A stretch of 64,000 nt of DNA from an uncultured Collinsella sp. (GTDB taxonomy: Bacteria; Actinomycetota; Coriobacteriia; Coriobacteriales; Coriobacteriaceae): the NCBI GenBank assembly GCA_900541885.1, contig UQKW01000005.1, forward strand, positions 57,439-121,438, read 5' to 3'. A program made the position numbers and the translations under genes. The stretch's first letter is position 1, and each line of letters begins with the position of its first letter. The notes beneath the pieces are model-generated. The model made no database searches. It saw only the letters and a list, made by a program, of their open reading frames with translations, and was not told the origin of the DNA. Positions 18,333-27,179 of this stretch are shown here, piece by piece.

Positions 18333-18342
18333 GTGTATAATT
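18333..18342 (+). promoter_or_regulatory. Possible -10 element of the efp promoter
   Basis: GTGTATAATT about 60 bases upstream of the efp start contains a consensus TATAAT. No good -35 sequence is visible 17 bases upstream, so this is a weak call. Confidence 0.35.
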
Positions 18343-18398
18343 TCGGTCGTATGTAATTTGGACGCTTGTGCGTTCTGCCCATAACAAGAAAGGTCGCT

Positions 18399-18962
18399 AT
18401 GCCTACCATTTCTACCGCCGACTTCAAGAACGGCCTCGGTCTCCGCATTAAGGACAAGGTCTACACCATCGTCGAGTTCCAGCATGTCAAGCCCGGCAAG
18501 GGCGGCGCGTTTGTGCGCTACAAGACCCGCGACATCAAGAGCGGCCGCGTCGTCGAGAACACCTGCAACGCCGGCACCAAGTTCGAGAGCGTCATGCTCA
18601 CCACCCGTGAGTTCCAGTACCTCTACAACGATGGCACCGACTACATCTTCATGGACAACGAGTCCTATGAGCAGGTTCCCGTTCCCGAGGACATGGTGGG
18701 CGAGAACTCCAAGTGGTTGCGCGAGAACGACATCTGCCAGCTGCTCTTCGCCGACGATGAGCTCATGGGCGTGACCCCGCCGATGTTCATCGAGACCACC
18801 ATCGTCCAGACCGACCCGGGCTTTAAGGGCGACACCGTCCAGGGTTCCACCAAGCCGGCCACGATCGACACCGGCGCTGTCATCCAGGTCCCCATGTACC
18901 TCAACGAGGGCGAGGTCATCAAGGTTGACACCCGCGACGGCAAGTTCGTCTCCCGCGTCTAG
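18399..18962 (+). CDS. efp: Translation elongation factor P
   Basis: EF-P rescues ribosomes stalled at polyproline. The 187-residue product has the three-domain beta-barrel layout. The tip of domain I reads KPGKGGAFVR, with Lys34 at the position that is modified or left bare in different bacteria. No EpmA/EpmB or rhamnosyltransferase gene is nearby, so the modification state is unknown. ATG at 18399 is preceded by AAGAAAGG. It heads the run efp-asp23-nusB-xseB-tlyA-nadK-recN, all in one direction with short gaps. Confidence 0.96.
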   Translation: MPTISTADFKNGLGLRIKDKVYTIVEFQHVKPGKGGAFVRYKTRDIKSGRVVENTCNAGTKFESVMLTTREFQYLYNDGTDYIFMDNESYEQVPVPEDMVGENSKWLRENDICQLLFADDELMGVTPPMFIETTIVQTDPGFKGDTVQGSTKPATIDTGAVIQVPMYLNEGEVIKVDTRDGKFVSRV

Positions 18963-18986
18963 CAACCAACTCTTCTAGGAGGACTC

Positions 18987-19349
18987 ATGCCCCAGGAAAT
19001 CAAGATTGACGGCATCGGCATTTCGCCCGATGTTCTGACCGCCATCGTCTCGCGCGCCGTGTCGGATGTCGAGGGCATCGCCTCCGTTGGCGTCAAGGAC
19101 CTTGCCACCAACCTTGTCTCCATGATGCTCTCGTCCAAGGCCCCGGCTTCCGAGCCGGCGGTCGAGGCCGAGGTCATCGGCGACAAGCTCGCACTCACCG
19201 TGCGTGTCGTGGTGTTCTTTGGCTATCCGTTCAAGAAACTCGCCGAGGCCGTTCGCGCCGCCGTGGTCGCCGCCATCGATGCCCAGGTGGGCGTCGAGGT
19301 CGAGCGCGTTGACGTTTGCATTGACGGCCTCGTTTTCCCCAAGGAGTAA
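18987..19349 (+). CDS. Asp23/Gls24 family envelope stress protein
   Basis: A 120-residue Asp23/Gls24 protein (DUF322), a small cytosolic or membrane-associated stress protein family of Gram-positives. The central IVSRAVSDVEGIASVG and the C-terminal VERVDVCIDGLVFP are typical. It lies between efp and nusB, the usual place for this gene in actinobacteria and firmicutes. AGGAGG precedes the ATG. Confidence 0.9.
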   Translation: MPQEIKIDGIGISPDVLTAIVSRAVSDVEGIASVGVKDLATNLVSMMLSSKAPASEPAVEAEVIGDKLALTVRVVVFFGYPFKKLAEAVRAAVVAAIDAQVGVEVERVDVCIDGLVFPKE

Positions 19350-19352
19350 CCT

Positions 19353-19940
19353 TTGAGCCTTAAGGTTTATCGCGGGCGCACGCTTGCCCGCAGTCAGGCG
19401 CTGCAGCTGCTGTTCCAGGCCGAGGCCACGGATAGCCCGCTCGAGCGCGTCCTCGAGGGCGATTTCCTGATCTCGAAGGGTCCCCTCGACCCCTATGCGC
19501 TGGAGCTTTGCCGCGGTGCCTACGAGCATATCGATCGCATCGACTGTGCCCTGCGCGCCGTCGCCAAGAACTGGGATCTTATGCGCATGCCCGGCGCCGA
19601 CCGTAACCTGCTGCGTATCGCCGTCTACGAGATGCGCTTCCTCACCGACGAAGAGGTCTCGGACGCTATCGTGATCAACGAGGCAGTCGAAATCGCAAAG
19701 GCTTATGGTACCGACCAGTCCGCGTCGTTTGTCAATGGCGTGCTGGGCAAGATCGCTCGCAGCGAGGAGCTGCCGGGCGAGGACCTGTACCAAGAGCTGC
19801 TGGCCGAGGATCGCGCTCGCGAGGAGGCACAGGCTGCCGAGGCGGCCGCCAAGGTCGCTGCCGCTCAGGCTGCCGCCGGTGTACTTTCCGAGGATGCTGA
19901 CGCTGCTGAGGCCGTCGAGGCCGACTCCGTCGAGGAGTAG
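19353..19940 (+). CDS. nusB: Transcription antitermination factor NusB
   Basis: NusB binds boxA RNA with NusE (S10) in rRNA antitermination. Residues 1-150 form the all-helical core (RTLARSQALQLLFQAE, then MRMPGADRNLLRIAVYEM and AIVINEAVEIAKAYGTDQSASFVNGVLGKI). The last ~45 residues are an Ala/Glu-rich acidic tail absent from most NusB proteins. It starts at TTG 19353 with AAGGAG overlapping the end of asp23. Confidence 0.93.
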   Translation: MSLKVYRGRTLARSQALQLLFQAEATDSPLERVLEGDFLISKGPLDPYALELCRGAYEHIDRIDCALRAVAKNWDLMRMPGADRNLLRIAVYEMRFLTDEEVSDAIVINEAVEIAKAYGTDQSASFVNGVLGKIARSEELPGEDLYQELLAEDRAREEAQAAEAAAKVAAAQAAAGVLSEDADAAEAVEADSVEE

Positions 19941-19942
19941 CC

Positions 19943-20209
19943 ATGCCAGAGGGTTCCGTCCGCAACTTCGATGAGATCTCGGATCGCCTGGACCAGATCA
20001 TCGCCACTGTTCGCTCCAAGGATACGTCCTTGGAGCGTTCGCTCGATTTGTTTGACGAGGCGATTGAGCTGGGCTCCCGAGCGGTCGATATGGTCGACAA
20101 GTTTGAGCTGACGCCGCGTGAGGCCGACAAGCTCGAGCAGGAATACGATGAGGATGCGGCAAACGAGTCCCAAGATAGACAGGCTGCATCTCCGGATACG
20201 AATGGTTGA
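19943..20209 (+). CDS. xseB: Exodeoxyribonuclease VII small subunit
   Basis: An 88-residue XseB, which forms a multi-copy assembly with XseA to degrade single-stranded DNA. The core FDEISDRLDQIIATV and LERSLDLFDEAIELG helices match the family. The large subunit gene xseA, usually directly upstream, is not in the window. It overlaps the next gene by TGATG. Confidence 0.85.
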   Translation: MPEGSVRNFDEISDRLDQIIATVRSKDTSLERSLDLFDEAIELGSRAVDMVDKFELTPREADKLEQEYDEDAANESQDRQAASPDTNG

Positions 20210-21021
20210 TGGCATTCATGAAACGCGTGCGTCTCGATGACGAACTGATTTCACAGGGCATCTGCGCCGATCGCGCGGATGCCCTTCGCACTCTTATGGC
20301 CGGCTTGGTTTCGAGTGGCGGTGAGCGTTTGACCTCTCCGGGGCTCAAGGTGACGCCTGGTCTGCCGCTGCACGTTAAGGGACGCATTCCTTACGTTGGG
20401 CGCGGCGGCCTTAAGCTCGAGGGTGCGCTCGATGCGTTTGGGATTGATCCGACGGACCTTGTCTGCTTGGACGTAGGCTGCTCTACCGGCGGCTTTACCG
20501 ATTGCCTGCTTAAGCGCGGGGCCGCCACGGTCGTTTCGGTCGATGTGGGTCGCGCTCAGTTTGATTGGTCGCTGCGCCAAGACGATCGTGTGACGCTCCA
20601 CGAGCGCACGAATGTGACGCAGTTGCCCGAGCTCGGCTACGGCAGCGCTATCGACCTGGCCGTGTGCGATGTGTCGTTTACGAGTATCGCGAATATCATC
20701 GACGCCGTGCTGGCATGCCTGAAGTCTTCGGGTTCGTTTTGCACGCTCGTAAAGCCGCAGTTTGAGGCGCCGGCTGCGCTGGTGGGCGAGGGCGGTATCG
20801 TGACGGATCCCGCTGTGCGTGTTGACACGCTCGTGGCGGCGATTGCGCTGTTCGCCGCAAAGGGCTTGTTCCCGGTCGACGTGTGCGTGTCGCCCATCCA
20901 TGGCGCCAAGGGCAACGTTGAGTTTTTCCTGTACGGCACGAGGTTTGCCTCTGGCGAGCGCGCCGAAGATGAGCTGCAATCCCAGGTATCGGCTTTGAGC
21001 GAGAAAGCGGCAACGCTATGA
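20209..21021 (+). CDS. tlyA: TlyA-family rRNA 2'-O-methyltransferase
   Basis: A 270-residue TlyA/hemolysin A family protein: an N-terminal S4 RNA-binding domain (about 5-65) and an FtsJ-like Rossmann methyltransferase domain with the SAM motif LDVGCSTGGFTDCLL. Homologues methylate 16S and/or 23S rRNA cytidines and affect capreomycin sensitivity. The hemolysin label is historical. ATG at 20209 shares one base with the xseB stop; a second ATG at 20218 is possible. It is followed by nadK with an ATGA overlap, a very common tlyA-nadK-recN arrangement. Confidence 0.9.
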   Translation: MAFMKRVRLDDELISQGICADRADALRTLMAGLVSSGGERLTSPGLKVTPGLPLHVKGRIPYVGRGGLKLEGALDAFGIDPTDLVCLDVGCSTGGFTDCLLKRGAATVVSVDVGRAQFDWSLRQDDRVTLHERTNVTQLPELGYGSAIDLAVCDVSFTSIANIIDAVLACLKSSGSFCTLVKPQFEAPAALVGEGGIVTDPAVRVDTLVAAIALFAAKGLFPVDVCVSPIHGAKGNVEFFLYGTRFASGERAEDELQSQVSALSEKAATL

Positions 21022-21878
21022 AGGTCTTTCTGGTTCCCAATTACTACAAGCAAGAGGCGGTCGAGAGTGGCCTGATGCTCGAGCTTTGGCTTTCGCGCCA
21101 GGGCTACGAGGTCGCATGGGCGGCTGACCAGCGCTCCAAGATACAGAGCACGCCCGATGTTGACGATGCCGACCTGGTCATTACACTCGGCGGCGACGGC
21201 ACGTTGCTGCGCGCCGCCCGCATTCTCAACTACCGTGAGATTCCCATTTTGGGTCTTTCCTATGGTCATTTGGGTTTTTTGACCGCCGCGAGCCCCGAGG
21301 AACGCGATATTTTGCAGGTTGTGAACGATGCCCTGTCCGGTGAGCTCCACGTGAGCCGCCGCGCCACCATCGCCGCGGATATCGTCTCGGTGCGCGATGA
21401 TGGCACGAAGGACGTCGTGCGCACGTTTGCCCTCAACGATATGGCGCTTACGCGCGGACCCCTGTCCGATATGGTCGAGTTTGACATCACCGTTTCTGGC
21501 CATCATATCGATCGCTTGCGCGGCGATGGTGTGGTCGTGTCGACGGCGACCGGCTCCACCGGCTATGCGCTTTCCGCCGGCGGCCCTATCGTGAGCCCCG
21601 ATTATACGGGTATGGTTTGCGTGCCGATTGCTCCGCATACCATTCAGGCTCGCGCCTTCTTGACTTCGCCAAGCGATGTCGTCGAGATCTTTATGTCCGA
21701 TGATCGCCCAAGCGTGCCGGCCATTGCCATCGACGGACAGTTTATTACATGCGACGGCACGGTTGAGAGCGTGGCCGTGCGCCGTGGTCCCGGCGATGTG
21801 CTGCTGCTCGACTACGGCCCCGAGAGCTTCTACAACTCGGTGAGCCGCGTGTTCTACGGAGTGCGTCATGATCGATGA
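21018..21878 (+). CDS. nadK: NAD kinase
   Basis: A 286-residue NAD kinase that makes NADP+ from NAD+. It shows the diagnostic GGDGT motif (LGGDGTLLRAARIL), then YGHLGFLTA, NDMALTRG and the STATGSTGYALSAGGPIV block. It overlaps tlyA at its start and recN at its end. Confidence 0.95.
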   Translation: MKVFLVPNYYKQEAVESGLMLELWLSRQGYEVAWAADQRSKIQSTPDVDDADLVITLGGDGTLLRAARILNYREIPILGLSYGHLGFLTAASPEERDILQVVNDALSGELHVSRRATIAADIVSVRDDGTKDVVRTFALNDMALTRGPLSDMVEFDITVSGHHIDRLRGDGVVVSTATGSTGYALSAGGPIVSPDYTGMVCVPIAPHTIQARAFLTSPSDVVEIFMSDDRPSVPAIAIDGQFITCDGTVESVAVRRGPGDVLLLDYGPESFYNSVSRVFYGVRHDR

Positions 21879-23496
21879 GCTGCAGGTTTCCAACATTGCA
21901 CTCATTCGCGAGGCGACGTTGGTGCCGAGTGCCGGCTTGACCGTCCTGACCGGTGAGACCGGTGCCGGTAAGACCGCGCTGCTCTCGGCGCTCAAGCTCA
22001 TTTTGGGCGAGCGCGCCGATTCGTCGACGGTTCGCGAGGGCGAGCTGCTTGCCGGCGTCGAGGCGCGCCTGTTTGACGGCCCGCACGATACGGAGGGCTT
22101 TACCGTGCAGCGCAGCCTTTCTGCCGAGGGCCGCAGCCGTGTAAAAATTGACGGCCGCATCGCCAGCGTGCGCGAGCTTTCGGAGCGCGTCGGCGTGATG
22201 ATGGATCTATGCGGCCAGCATGAACATCAGCGCCTGCTCGACCCGGCGCACCATGTTGCCATGGTTGATGCTTGGGCTGGGCGCGCGGCGCTTGAGGCGC
22301 TCGAGAAGTATCGCACCTGCTTTAAGGCTTCGCGTGCCGCCGCCAAGGAGCTTCGCCGTGTGGAGGAAGCATCGCGTGCGCAGGGGAGTCGCGTCGAGGA
22401 AGCGCGTTTTGCCCTTGAGCGTATCGCCGAGGTCGACCCCAAGCCAGGCGAGTACGAGGAACTCGAGGAGCTGCTGCCTCGCTCGGAGCATGCCGAGGTT
22501 TTGGTGGCGACGGCAAACGAGGCCCATGCATCGCTTGCTGCCGAAGGGGGAGCGCTCGATGCCGTGAATGGCGCCGTGGCCGAGCTTTCACGCATGGCTG
22601 CCGTCGATCGCAAGCTGGGCGACATTGCCGATGCGCTTTCGGATGCCTGTATCTCGCTTGAGGATTGTGCCAACGAGCTTCGTGCCTATCGCGATGGCGT
22701 TGCGTTTGACCCTCGTGAGCTCGCTCGCATGCGCGAGCGCTATTCCGATCTTAGGGGCCTGCTGCGTCAGTGGGGTCCCACCATGGACGACGTCTTCGCT
22801 ATGCGTGATCGTTCGCAAGAGCTGCTGTCGCTGGTAGACGATGGTGATGGGCAGATCAAGAAGGCGCGTGAAGCGCTTGGCGCAGCGGAGCATGAACTGT
22901 TCGCCGCCGCCAAGGCGCTTAAACGTGCACGCAATACGGCGGCCCCGCGTTTTTGTCATGAGGTTGGCCGCCAAATGGCGCGTCTGGAAATGGGGGGCGC
23001 CGAACTCGTCTGGGAGTCGCGTGATCTTCCCCGCGCCGAGTGGACGCTTGCTGGCCCTTCGAGCTATGAGCTTTTGTATCGCAGCGGCGCTGGATTGACG
23101 CCGCGTCCCCTGCGCCGTATTGCGTCGGGTGGCGAGCTCAGCCGCGTTATGCTGGCGAGTAAGGTTGTCCTCGGCAACGCGGATGGCGTGGATACACTGG
23201 TGTTCGACGAGGTCGATGCTGGTGTCGGCGGCTCTACGGCTCGTGCTCTTGCTGGTGTGCTGGCCGATCTTGCCGCCACGCATCAGGTCATTGTCGTAAC
23301 CCACCTGGCGCAGGTTGCGGTCATGGCCGACAAGCATTACGTGGTCAGTAAAGAGCCGGGCGATGTTCCCCAGACGCACCTGGACGAGGTGACCGGCGAT
23401 GCCCGTACCGCCGAGATCGCCCGCATGCTGAGCGGCGATCAATCCGAGGCAAGCTTGGCCCACGCAAAGCAGATGCTGGAAGAAGCGCGGGGGTAA
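21868..23496 (+). CDS. recN: DNA repair protein RecN
   Basis: A 542-residue SMC-like ATPase that acts early in double-strand-break repair. The Walker A motif GETGAGKTALL is near residues 30-40, followed by the CGQHEHQRLLDP signature of RecN. A long alpha-helical coiled-coil middle separates this from the C-terminal ABC signature SGGELSRVMLASK and Walker B LVFDEVDAGVGG. ATG at 21868 lies inside the nadK end. Confidence 0.95.
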   Translation: MIDELQVSNIALIREATLVPSAGLTVLTGETGAGKTALLSALKLILGERADSSTVREGELLAGVEARLFDGPHDTEGFTVQRSLSAEGRSRVKIDGRIASVRELSERVGVMMDLCGQHEHQRLLDPAHHVAMVDAWAGRAALEALEKYRTCFKASRAAAKELRRVEEASRAQGSRVEEARFALERIAEVDPKPGEYEELEELLPRSEHAEVLVATANEAHASLAAEGGALDAVNGAVAELSRMAAVDRKLGDIADALSDACISLEDCANELRAYRDGVAFDPRELARMRERYSDLRGLLRQWGPTMDDVFAMRDRSQELLSLVDDGDGQIKKAREALGAAEHELFAAAKALKRARNTAAPRFCHEVGRQMARLEMGGAELVWESRDLPRAEWTLAGPSSYELLYRSGAGLTPRPLRRIASGGELSRVMLASKVVLGNADGVDTLVFDEVDAGVGGSTARALAGVLADLAATHQVIVVTHLAQVAVMADKHYVVSKEPGDVPQTHLDEVTGDARTAEIARMLSGDQSEASLAHAKQMLEEARG

Positions 23497-23512
23497 GCCG
23501 TATCCCGATGGT

Positions 23513-23620
23513 TGGTGGGACAAAATTATCAGTAGTTCTTGTCCCAGGTGCGAAAGTCGTATCGAGTTTGTTGCCGCAGGCGACCCTGGGACAAAAACTA
23601 CTGATAATTTTGTCCCACCA
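23513..23620. repeat. Long palindrome, 36-nt arms with one mismatch
   Basis: Arms 23513-23548 and 23585-23620 are complementary at 35 of 36 positions around a 36-nt loop; each arm starts TGGTGGGACAAAATTATCAG. It lies 16 bases after the recN stop. Part of the right arm recurs at 6890-6909 and its GTGGGACA/TGTCCCAC ends recur at 63288-63309. In the 332-nt gap between recN and the RpiR gene I see only this palindrome and the next element, with no gene. Confidence 0.9.
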
Positions 23621-23641
23621 CGTGCTTGTTCAGAGCCGTTC

Positions 23642-23801
23642 GCCACGAAATGGGGCTATCTACTACGTTTAGAAGGGCACCGGCTTCCACGCCAAAACTT
23701 GTAAAAAGAAAACCGCAGGTAGAACGCCTGCGGTTTTCTTAGTTTTGGGTGTATGGTTGGCGCCTGCGGTCAAAACGTAGTAGATAGTCGCGTTTTGTGG
23801 C
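23642..23801. repeat. Nested palindrome around a bidirectional terminator
   Basis: An outer pair contains CTATCTACTACGTTT (23656-23670) and its exact complement at 23773-23787, extended imperfectly to GCCACGAAA and its partner near 23793-23801. Inside is the terminator hairpin at 23706-23740. Confidence 0.8.
23706..23740. terminator. Bidirectional terminator between recN and the RpiR gene
   Basis: A 14-bp perfect stem AAGAAAACCGCAGG / CCTGCGGTTTTCTT with a 7-nt loop, carrying A-rich and T-rich flanks on both strands. It suits the convergent genes on either side. Confidence 0.9.
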
Positions 23802-23829
23802 TGACGGCCCCTATCGGCTCCCAAGTTGA

Positions 23830-24687
23830 CTACTCCACGACCTTATCCGGCTGGATGAGCTCCTCGTAGTAGCTGATGTGCTCGCGCGCGTCCTCGATTT
23901 CGGGCAGCAGGAAGTTGTAGATAACCTCGATGATCATCGTGGCGCTGATCTTGGAGAACGCAAAGTCGCCTGTGGTGAGCAGCGCCTCATGGTTGACGGT
24001 ATTAAAGGTGTAGTCGGCTAGGCGCGCAAGTGGAGACTTGCTGTCGCTGCTGATGACGACCACGGTGGCACCGCAGTCGCGAGCCGCTTTTGCCATGCGA
24101 TTCAAACGGCGCGACTTGCCGGAGTTCGAGATCAGCACGATAACGTCGCCGGGGCGCAACGTGAGCGCAAAGCCGATTGATGTCTCGCTGATGGTGCTTG
24201 CCATGCAGCGAAGGCCCAACTGCGAAAACTTAAATGTCGCATCGAGCGCGACCGCGTTCGTATTGCCCACGGCGGCGAACTCAATAACGCCGGCATTCTT
24301 AAGCGCGTGCACAACAGCGGCCAACGTGTCGTGATCAATGCCGTCGATGGTCGCATTAAGCTCACTCACCTTGGCGGCGAGGATATTTTTAAGGCTCTGC
24401 TCCATGTTGTCGAGCGAGACCTCGTCGGTCAGGCCCTCGTTGCGCTGACTCTCCAAGTCGCGCGCCAACGAAAACTGAAAGCTGCGGAAGCTGCCAAAGC
24501 CCAGCTTGCGGCAAAAGCGCGAAACCGTCGCCTCGGACGTGGCAGCGGCTCGTGAGAGCTGGGCGGCCGTCAGGCGCGGCGCCTCGGACTGGTGCTCCAA
24601 TATATAGTCGACAATGCGCTGCTCGGAATCGCTGTACCCTTTGTGCGTGCTAATAAGGGAGAGCGCGCTCTTGCTGCTATCGGTCAT
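23830..24687 (-). CDS. RpiR/MurR-family transcriptional regulator
   Basis: A 285-residue regulator with an N-terminal HTH of the RpiR type (LTAAQLSRAAATSEATVSRF, about 38-57) and a C-terminal SIS sugar-phosphate-binding domain (VIEFAAVGNTNAVALDA, then VIVLISNSGKSRR). ATG at 24687 has CAGGAG upstream; an in-frame start further upstream lacks this. It is divergent from the fructose-type PTS gene, with which it shares a 271-bp gap, so control of that gene in response to a sugar phosphate is likely but inferred. Confidence 0.87.
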   Translation of the reverse strand: MTDSSKSALSLISTHKGYSDSEQRIVDYILEHQSEAPRLTAAQLSRAAATSEATVSRFCRKLGFGSFRSFQFSLARDLESQRNEGLTDEVSLDNMEQSLKNILAAKVSELNATIDGIDHDTLAAVVHALKNAGVIEFAAVGNTNAVALDATFKFSQLGLRCMASTISETSIGFALTLRPGDVIVLISNSGKSRRLNRMAKAARDCGATVVVISSDSKSPLARLADYTFNTVNHEALLTTGDFAFSKISATMIIEVIYNFLLPEIEDAREHISYYEELIQPDKVVE

Positions 24688-24773
24688 GGATGGCTCCTGG
24701 TTGGCATGAAAATCGGACTCGTTTTTCATGCCATAGTATATGGGCAGTTTCAATTACAAGATACACCTTGCCG

Positions 24774-24892
24774 TTTCAAGTGTTGATGGTAAACTTTCAC
24801 TTACCGTTTACGGTTATGAAAGAACCTTTCACCGGAGAATTGCGCCTTGTCTCTTCTCACGCGGACGGTAGGTTGGTATCTTTCAAGTGTGG
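24774..24892. promoter_or_regulatory. Candidate operator region between the RpiR and PTS genes
   Basis: The divergent gap contains two interleaved inverted repeats: GTAAAC/GTTTAC at 24789-24794 and 24806-24811, and CTTTCA/TGAAAG at 24794-24799 and 24817-24822. A direct repeat TTTCAAGTGT occurs at 24774 and 24881. These could be binding sites for the divergent regulator. No binding evidence exists. Confidence 0.4.
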
Positions 24893-24958
24893 AAAAACGC
24901 GCATTGAAGCGCGTATAGGGGAGCGCCCGCGGGCGCTGTACTCAAGAAGGAGGGACAC

Positions 24959-26962
24959 ATGGCTAAGTTTGACATCATCGCCGCGACCGGTTGCCCGACC
25001 GGCATTGCGCACACCTTCATGGCGAAGGAGGCGCTGGAGAAGGCAGCTGCCGAGCGAGGTCTGACCATTAAGGTCGAGACTCATGGCCAGGTCGGTGTCG
25101 AGAACGAGCTCACGAAGGGTGAGATCGCCGGTGCCAAGGCCGTCGTCGTCGCAGCCGATAAGGATGTCCAGGCGGAGCGTTTCGCCGGTAAGCCCATGGT
25201 TTCTGTTGGTGTTTCCAAGGCCCTGTCTGTCGAGGCTGCCGGTAAGCTGATCGACCGCGCGCTCGCCGCCAAGGGCGACGACACGGTTGCCGCTGCCGCC
25301 GATGTCGAGGACGAGGTCGAGGAGAAGGAGTCCATCGGTCACGTCATTTACAAGCACCTCATGAACGGCGTCAGCCACATGCTGGTCTTCGTCGTTGCCG
25401 GTGGTGTTCTGACCGCCATTTCGTTCCTGTGGGGCATCACGTCCTTTGATTCGACGGCTGCCGACTACAACAGCTTTGCCGCGATGCTCAAGATTATCGG
25501 CGGTATCGCCATGAACCTCATGGTTCCGGTGCTCTCCGCCTACATCGCCGAGTCTATCGGCAAGCGCCCGGCGCTCGTCCCCGGCTTTGTTGCCGGTATG
25601 ATTGCCATCCAGGGTCTGCCCGTTAACGCCGATACCGGCATGATCGACGCTGGAGGCTCGGGTGTGGGCTTTGGCTTCCTGGGCGGCATCGTCGGCGGCT
25701 TCCTCGCCGGCTATGTCATTTTGCTGCTCGAGAAGGTTTTCTCTAAAATTCCCGCGAGCCTTAATGGCCTGAAGGCAATCTTCCTGTATCCGCTTTGCTC
25801 TACCGCCATCGTCGGCCTGGTCATGCTCGGTATTTCCGGCCCCATGGCTGCCATTAACCAGGGCATGATGGATTTCCTGCAGAGCCTCGGTAACTCCGGT
25901 CCGGTGATTCTTGGCCTGGCCATCGGCTGCATGTGCGCCTTTGATATGGGCGGCCCGGTCAACAAGGCTGCTTACGCTACTGGCACCTTCCTGCTCGGTA
26001 CCGCTCTCGAAGCTGGCGTCGGCACCGAGACCTACAACTTCGGCACCAACTTCATGGCTGCCGTCTCCGCCGCTTGCATCGTTCCGCCGCTGATCACCAC
26101 CTTCGCCGTCGTTGTCGGCAAGAAATACTTCAGCCAGGAGGATCATGACGCCGGTATCGTCAACCTCATCCTTGGTTGCACCCACATCACCGAGGGCGCC
26201 ATTCCGTTCATGACTAAGAACATCTGGCCCGTCATGCCCATCATGATGGTCGGTTCTTCCATCGCTTCCATCTTGACCATCTTCTTCAACGTTCACGATC
26301 CGGCGCCTCACGGCGGCTTCCTGGTCCTGCCCGTTGTCGAGAACGGCCCGCAGTGGGTCCTCGCGATCCTCCTCGGCGCCGTGGTCGGTGGCATCCTGTT
26401 CGTGGCCTTCAAGAAGTACGACTTCGAGAAGAACCAGAAGCCCGCTCCTGCAACCAAGCCGGTTGAGGCCCCCAAGGCCGCTGCCGTCGAGGCCCCCAAG
26501 GCCGAGGCTGCTGACTTCGTGAAGGTCGAGAACGTCTTTGTCGCCGAGGACTTCGCTTCTCGTGACGAGGCTCTGAGCTTTGTCTCCAACCAGGCCGTCA
26601 AAGCCGGTATCGCCAGCGATGCCGACGCCGTGATGAACGCCTTCCTGGCCCGCGAGGCCGAGGGCACCACGGGCATGATGGAGGGCTTCGCCATTCCGCA
26701 TGCCAAGTCCGACGCCATCACCGAGGCTGCCGTCATCGTCGTCAAGGACGACTCTGGCGTGACCGGTTGGGACACCATGGACGGCGCTCCCGTCAACGTT
26801 GCCATCGCCCTGCTCATCCCGGGCGCTCAGGCTGGCACCACGCACCTCAAGATCCTGTCCAAGGTCGCCGAGGCGCTCATGGACGAGGACTTCCGTGCCA
26901 CCGTCAAGGGTTCCACCGACGCCGCCGAGATCGCCAAGACGATCAACGCCCGCCTGGTCTAA
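24959..26962 (+). CDS. Fructose-type PTS permease, fused EIIB-EIIC-EIIA
   Basis: A 667-residue PTS component that imports and phosphorylates a sugar, probably fructose to fructose 1-phosphate. EIIB (1-105) carries the phospho-Cys at residue 12 (AATGCPTGIAHT). EIIC (about 125-480) has eight or more membrane segments. A Pro/Ala/Lys linker (about 495-515) leads to EIIA with the phospho-His at 581 (AIPHAKS). The B-C-A order differs from the A-B-C order of many fructose permeases. ATG at 24959 follows GAAGGAGGG. The nearby 1-phosphofructokinase-like genes, HPr and EI support a fructose route. A terminator follows at 26998. Confidence 0.9.
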   Translation: MAKFDIIAATGCPTGIAHTFMAKEALEKAAAERGLTIKVETHGQVGVENELTKGEIAGAKAVVVAADKDVQAERFAGKPMVSVGVSKALSVEAAGKLIDRALAAKGDDTVAAAADVEDEVEEKESIGHVIYKHLMNGVSHMLVFVVAGGVLTAISFLWGITSFDSTAADYNSFAAMLKIIGGIAMNLMVPVLSAYIAESIGKRPALVPGFVAGMIAIQGLPVNADTGMIDAGGSGVGFGFLGGIVGGFLAGYVILLLEKVFSKIPASLNGLKAIFLYPLCSTAIVGLVMLGISGPMAAINQGMMDFLQSLGNSGPVILGLAIGCMCAFDMGGPVNKAAYATGTFLLGTALEAGVGTETYNFGTNFMAAVSAACIVPPLITTFAVVVGKKYFSQEDHDAGIVNLILGCTHITEGAIPFMTKNIWPVMPIMMVGSSIASILTIFFNVHDPAPHGGFLVLPVVENGPQWVLAILLGAVVGGILFVAFKKYDFEKNQKPAPATKPVEAPKAAAVEAPKAEAADFVKVENVFVAEDFASRDEALSFVSNQAVKAGIASDADAVMNAFLAREAEGTTGMMEGFAIPHAKSDAITEAAVIVVKDDSGVTGWDTMDGAPVNVAIALLIPGAQAGTTHLKILSKVAEALMDEDFRATVKGSTDAAEIAKTINARLV

Positions 26963-26997
26963 TCCAGCAGTTAGCGAATAATATCGCCCCTTGTAAC

Positions 26998-27034
26998 AAA
27001 GGCGGAGACCCTCTCCAGGGCCTCCGCCTTTTTC
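26998..27034 (+). terminator. Intrinsic terminator after the PTS permease gene
   Basis: AAAGGCGGAG (26998-27007) pairs with CTCCGCCTTT starting at 27022, followed by T residues; a smaller inner stem CCCT/AGGG lies in the loop. Confidence 0.88.
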
Positions 27035-27043
27035 ATCTCCAAA

Positions 27044-27114
27044 TAAGTTGCGGTGAAATAGGGACTGTTTAAACGATTCAACCCCAAATTCAGTCCCTAT
27101 TTCACCGCAACTTA
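27044..27114. repeat. Palindrome, 24-bp perfect arms (AAGTTGCGGTGAAATAG type)
   Basis: Arms 27044-27067 and 27091-27114 are perfect reverse complements. A diverged copy lies at 57810-57879 at the right edge of the cobalamin island. The 546-nt gap between the PTS permease gene and ptsH contains only the terminator, this palindrome, the nested element at 27180-27407 and the ptsH leader. Confidence 0.9.
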
Positions 27115-27179
27115 CAGAAGGGTATAGATAGACCCCATCAACAGATCAACCAGGCGAACAAAAAATCAGCCAGAATTCC

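Noticed and set aside
23513..23801. CRISPR array
   Set aside because: The repeats here are inverted pairs, not regularly spaced direct repeats, and no cas genes are in the window.
24857..26845. A 662-codon minus-strand open frame across the PTS permease
   Set aside because: Same codon-bias effect; the plus-strand frame has all PTS motifs.
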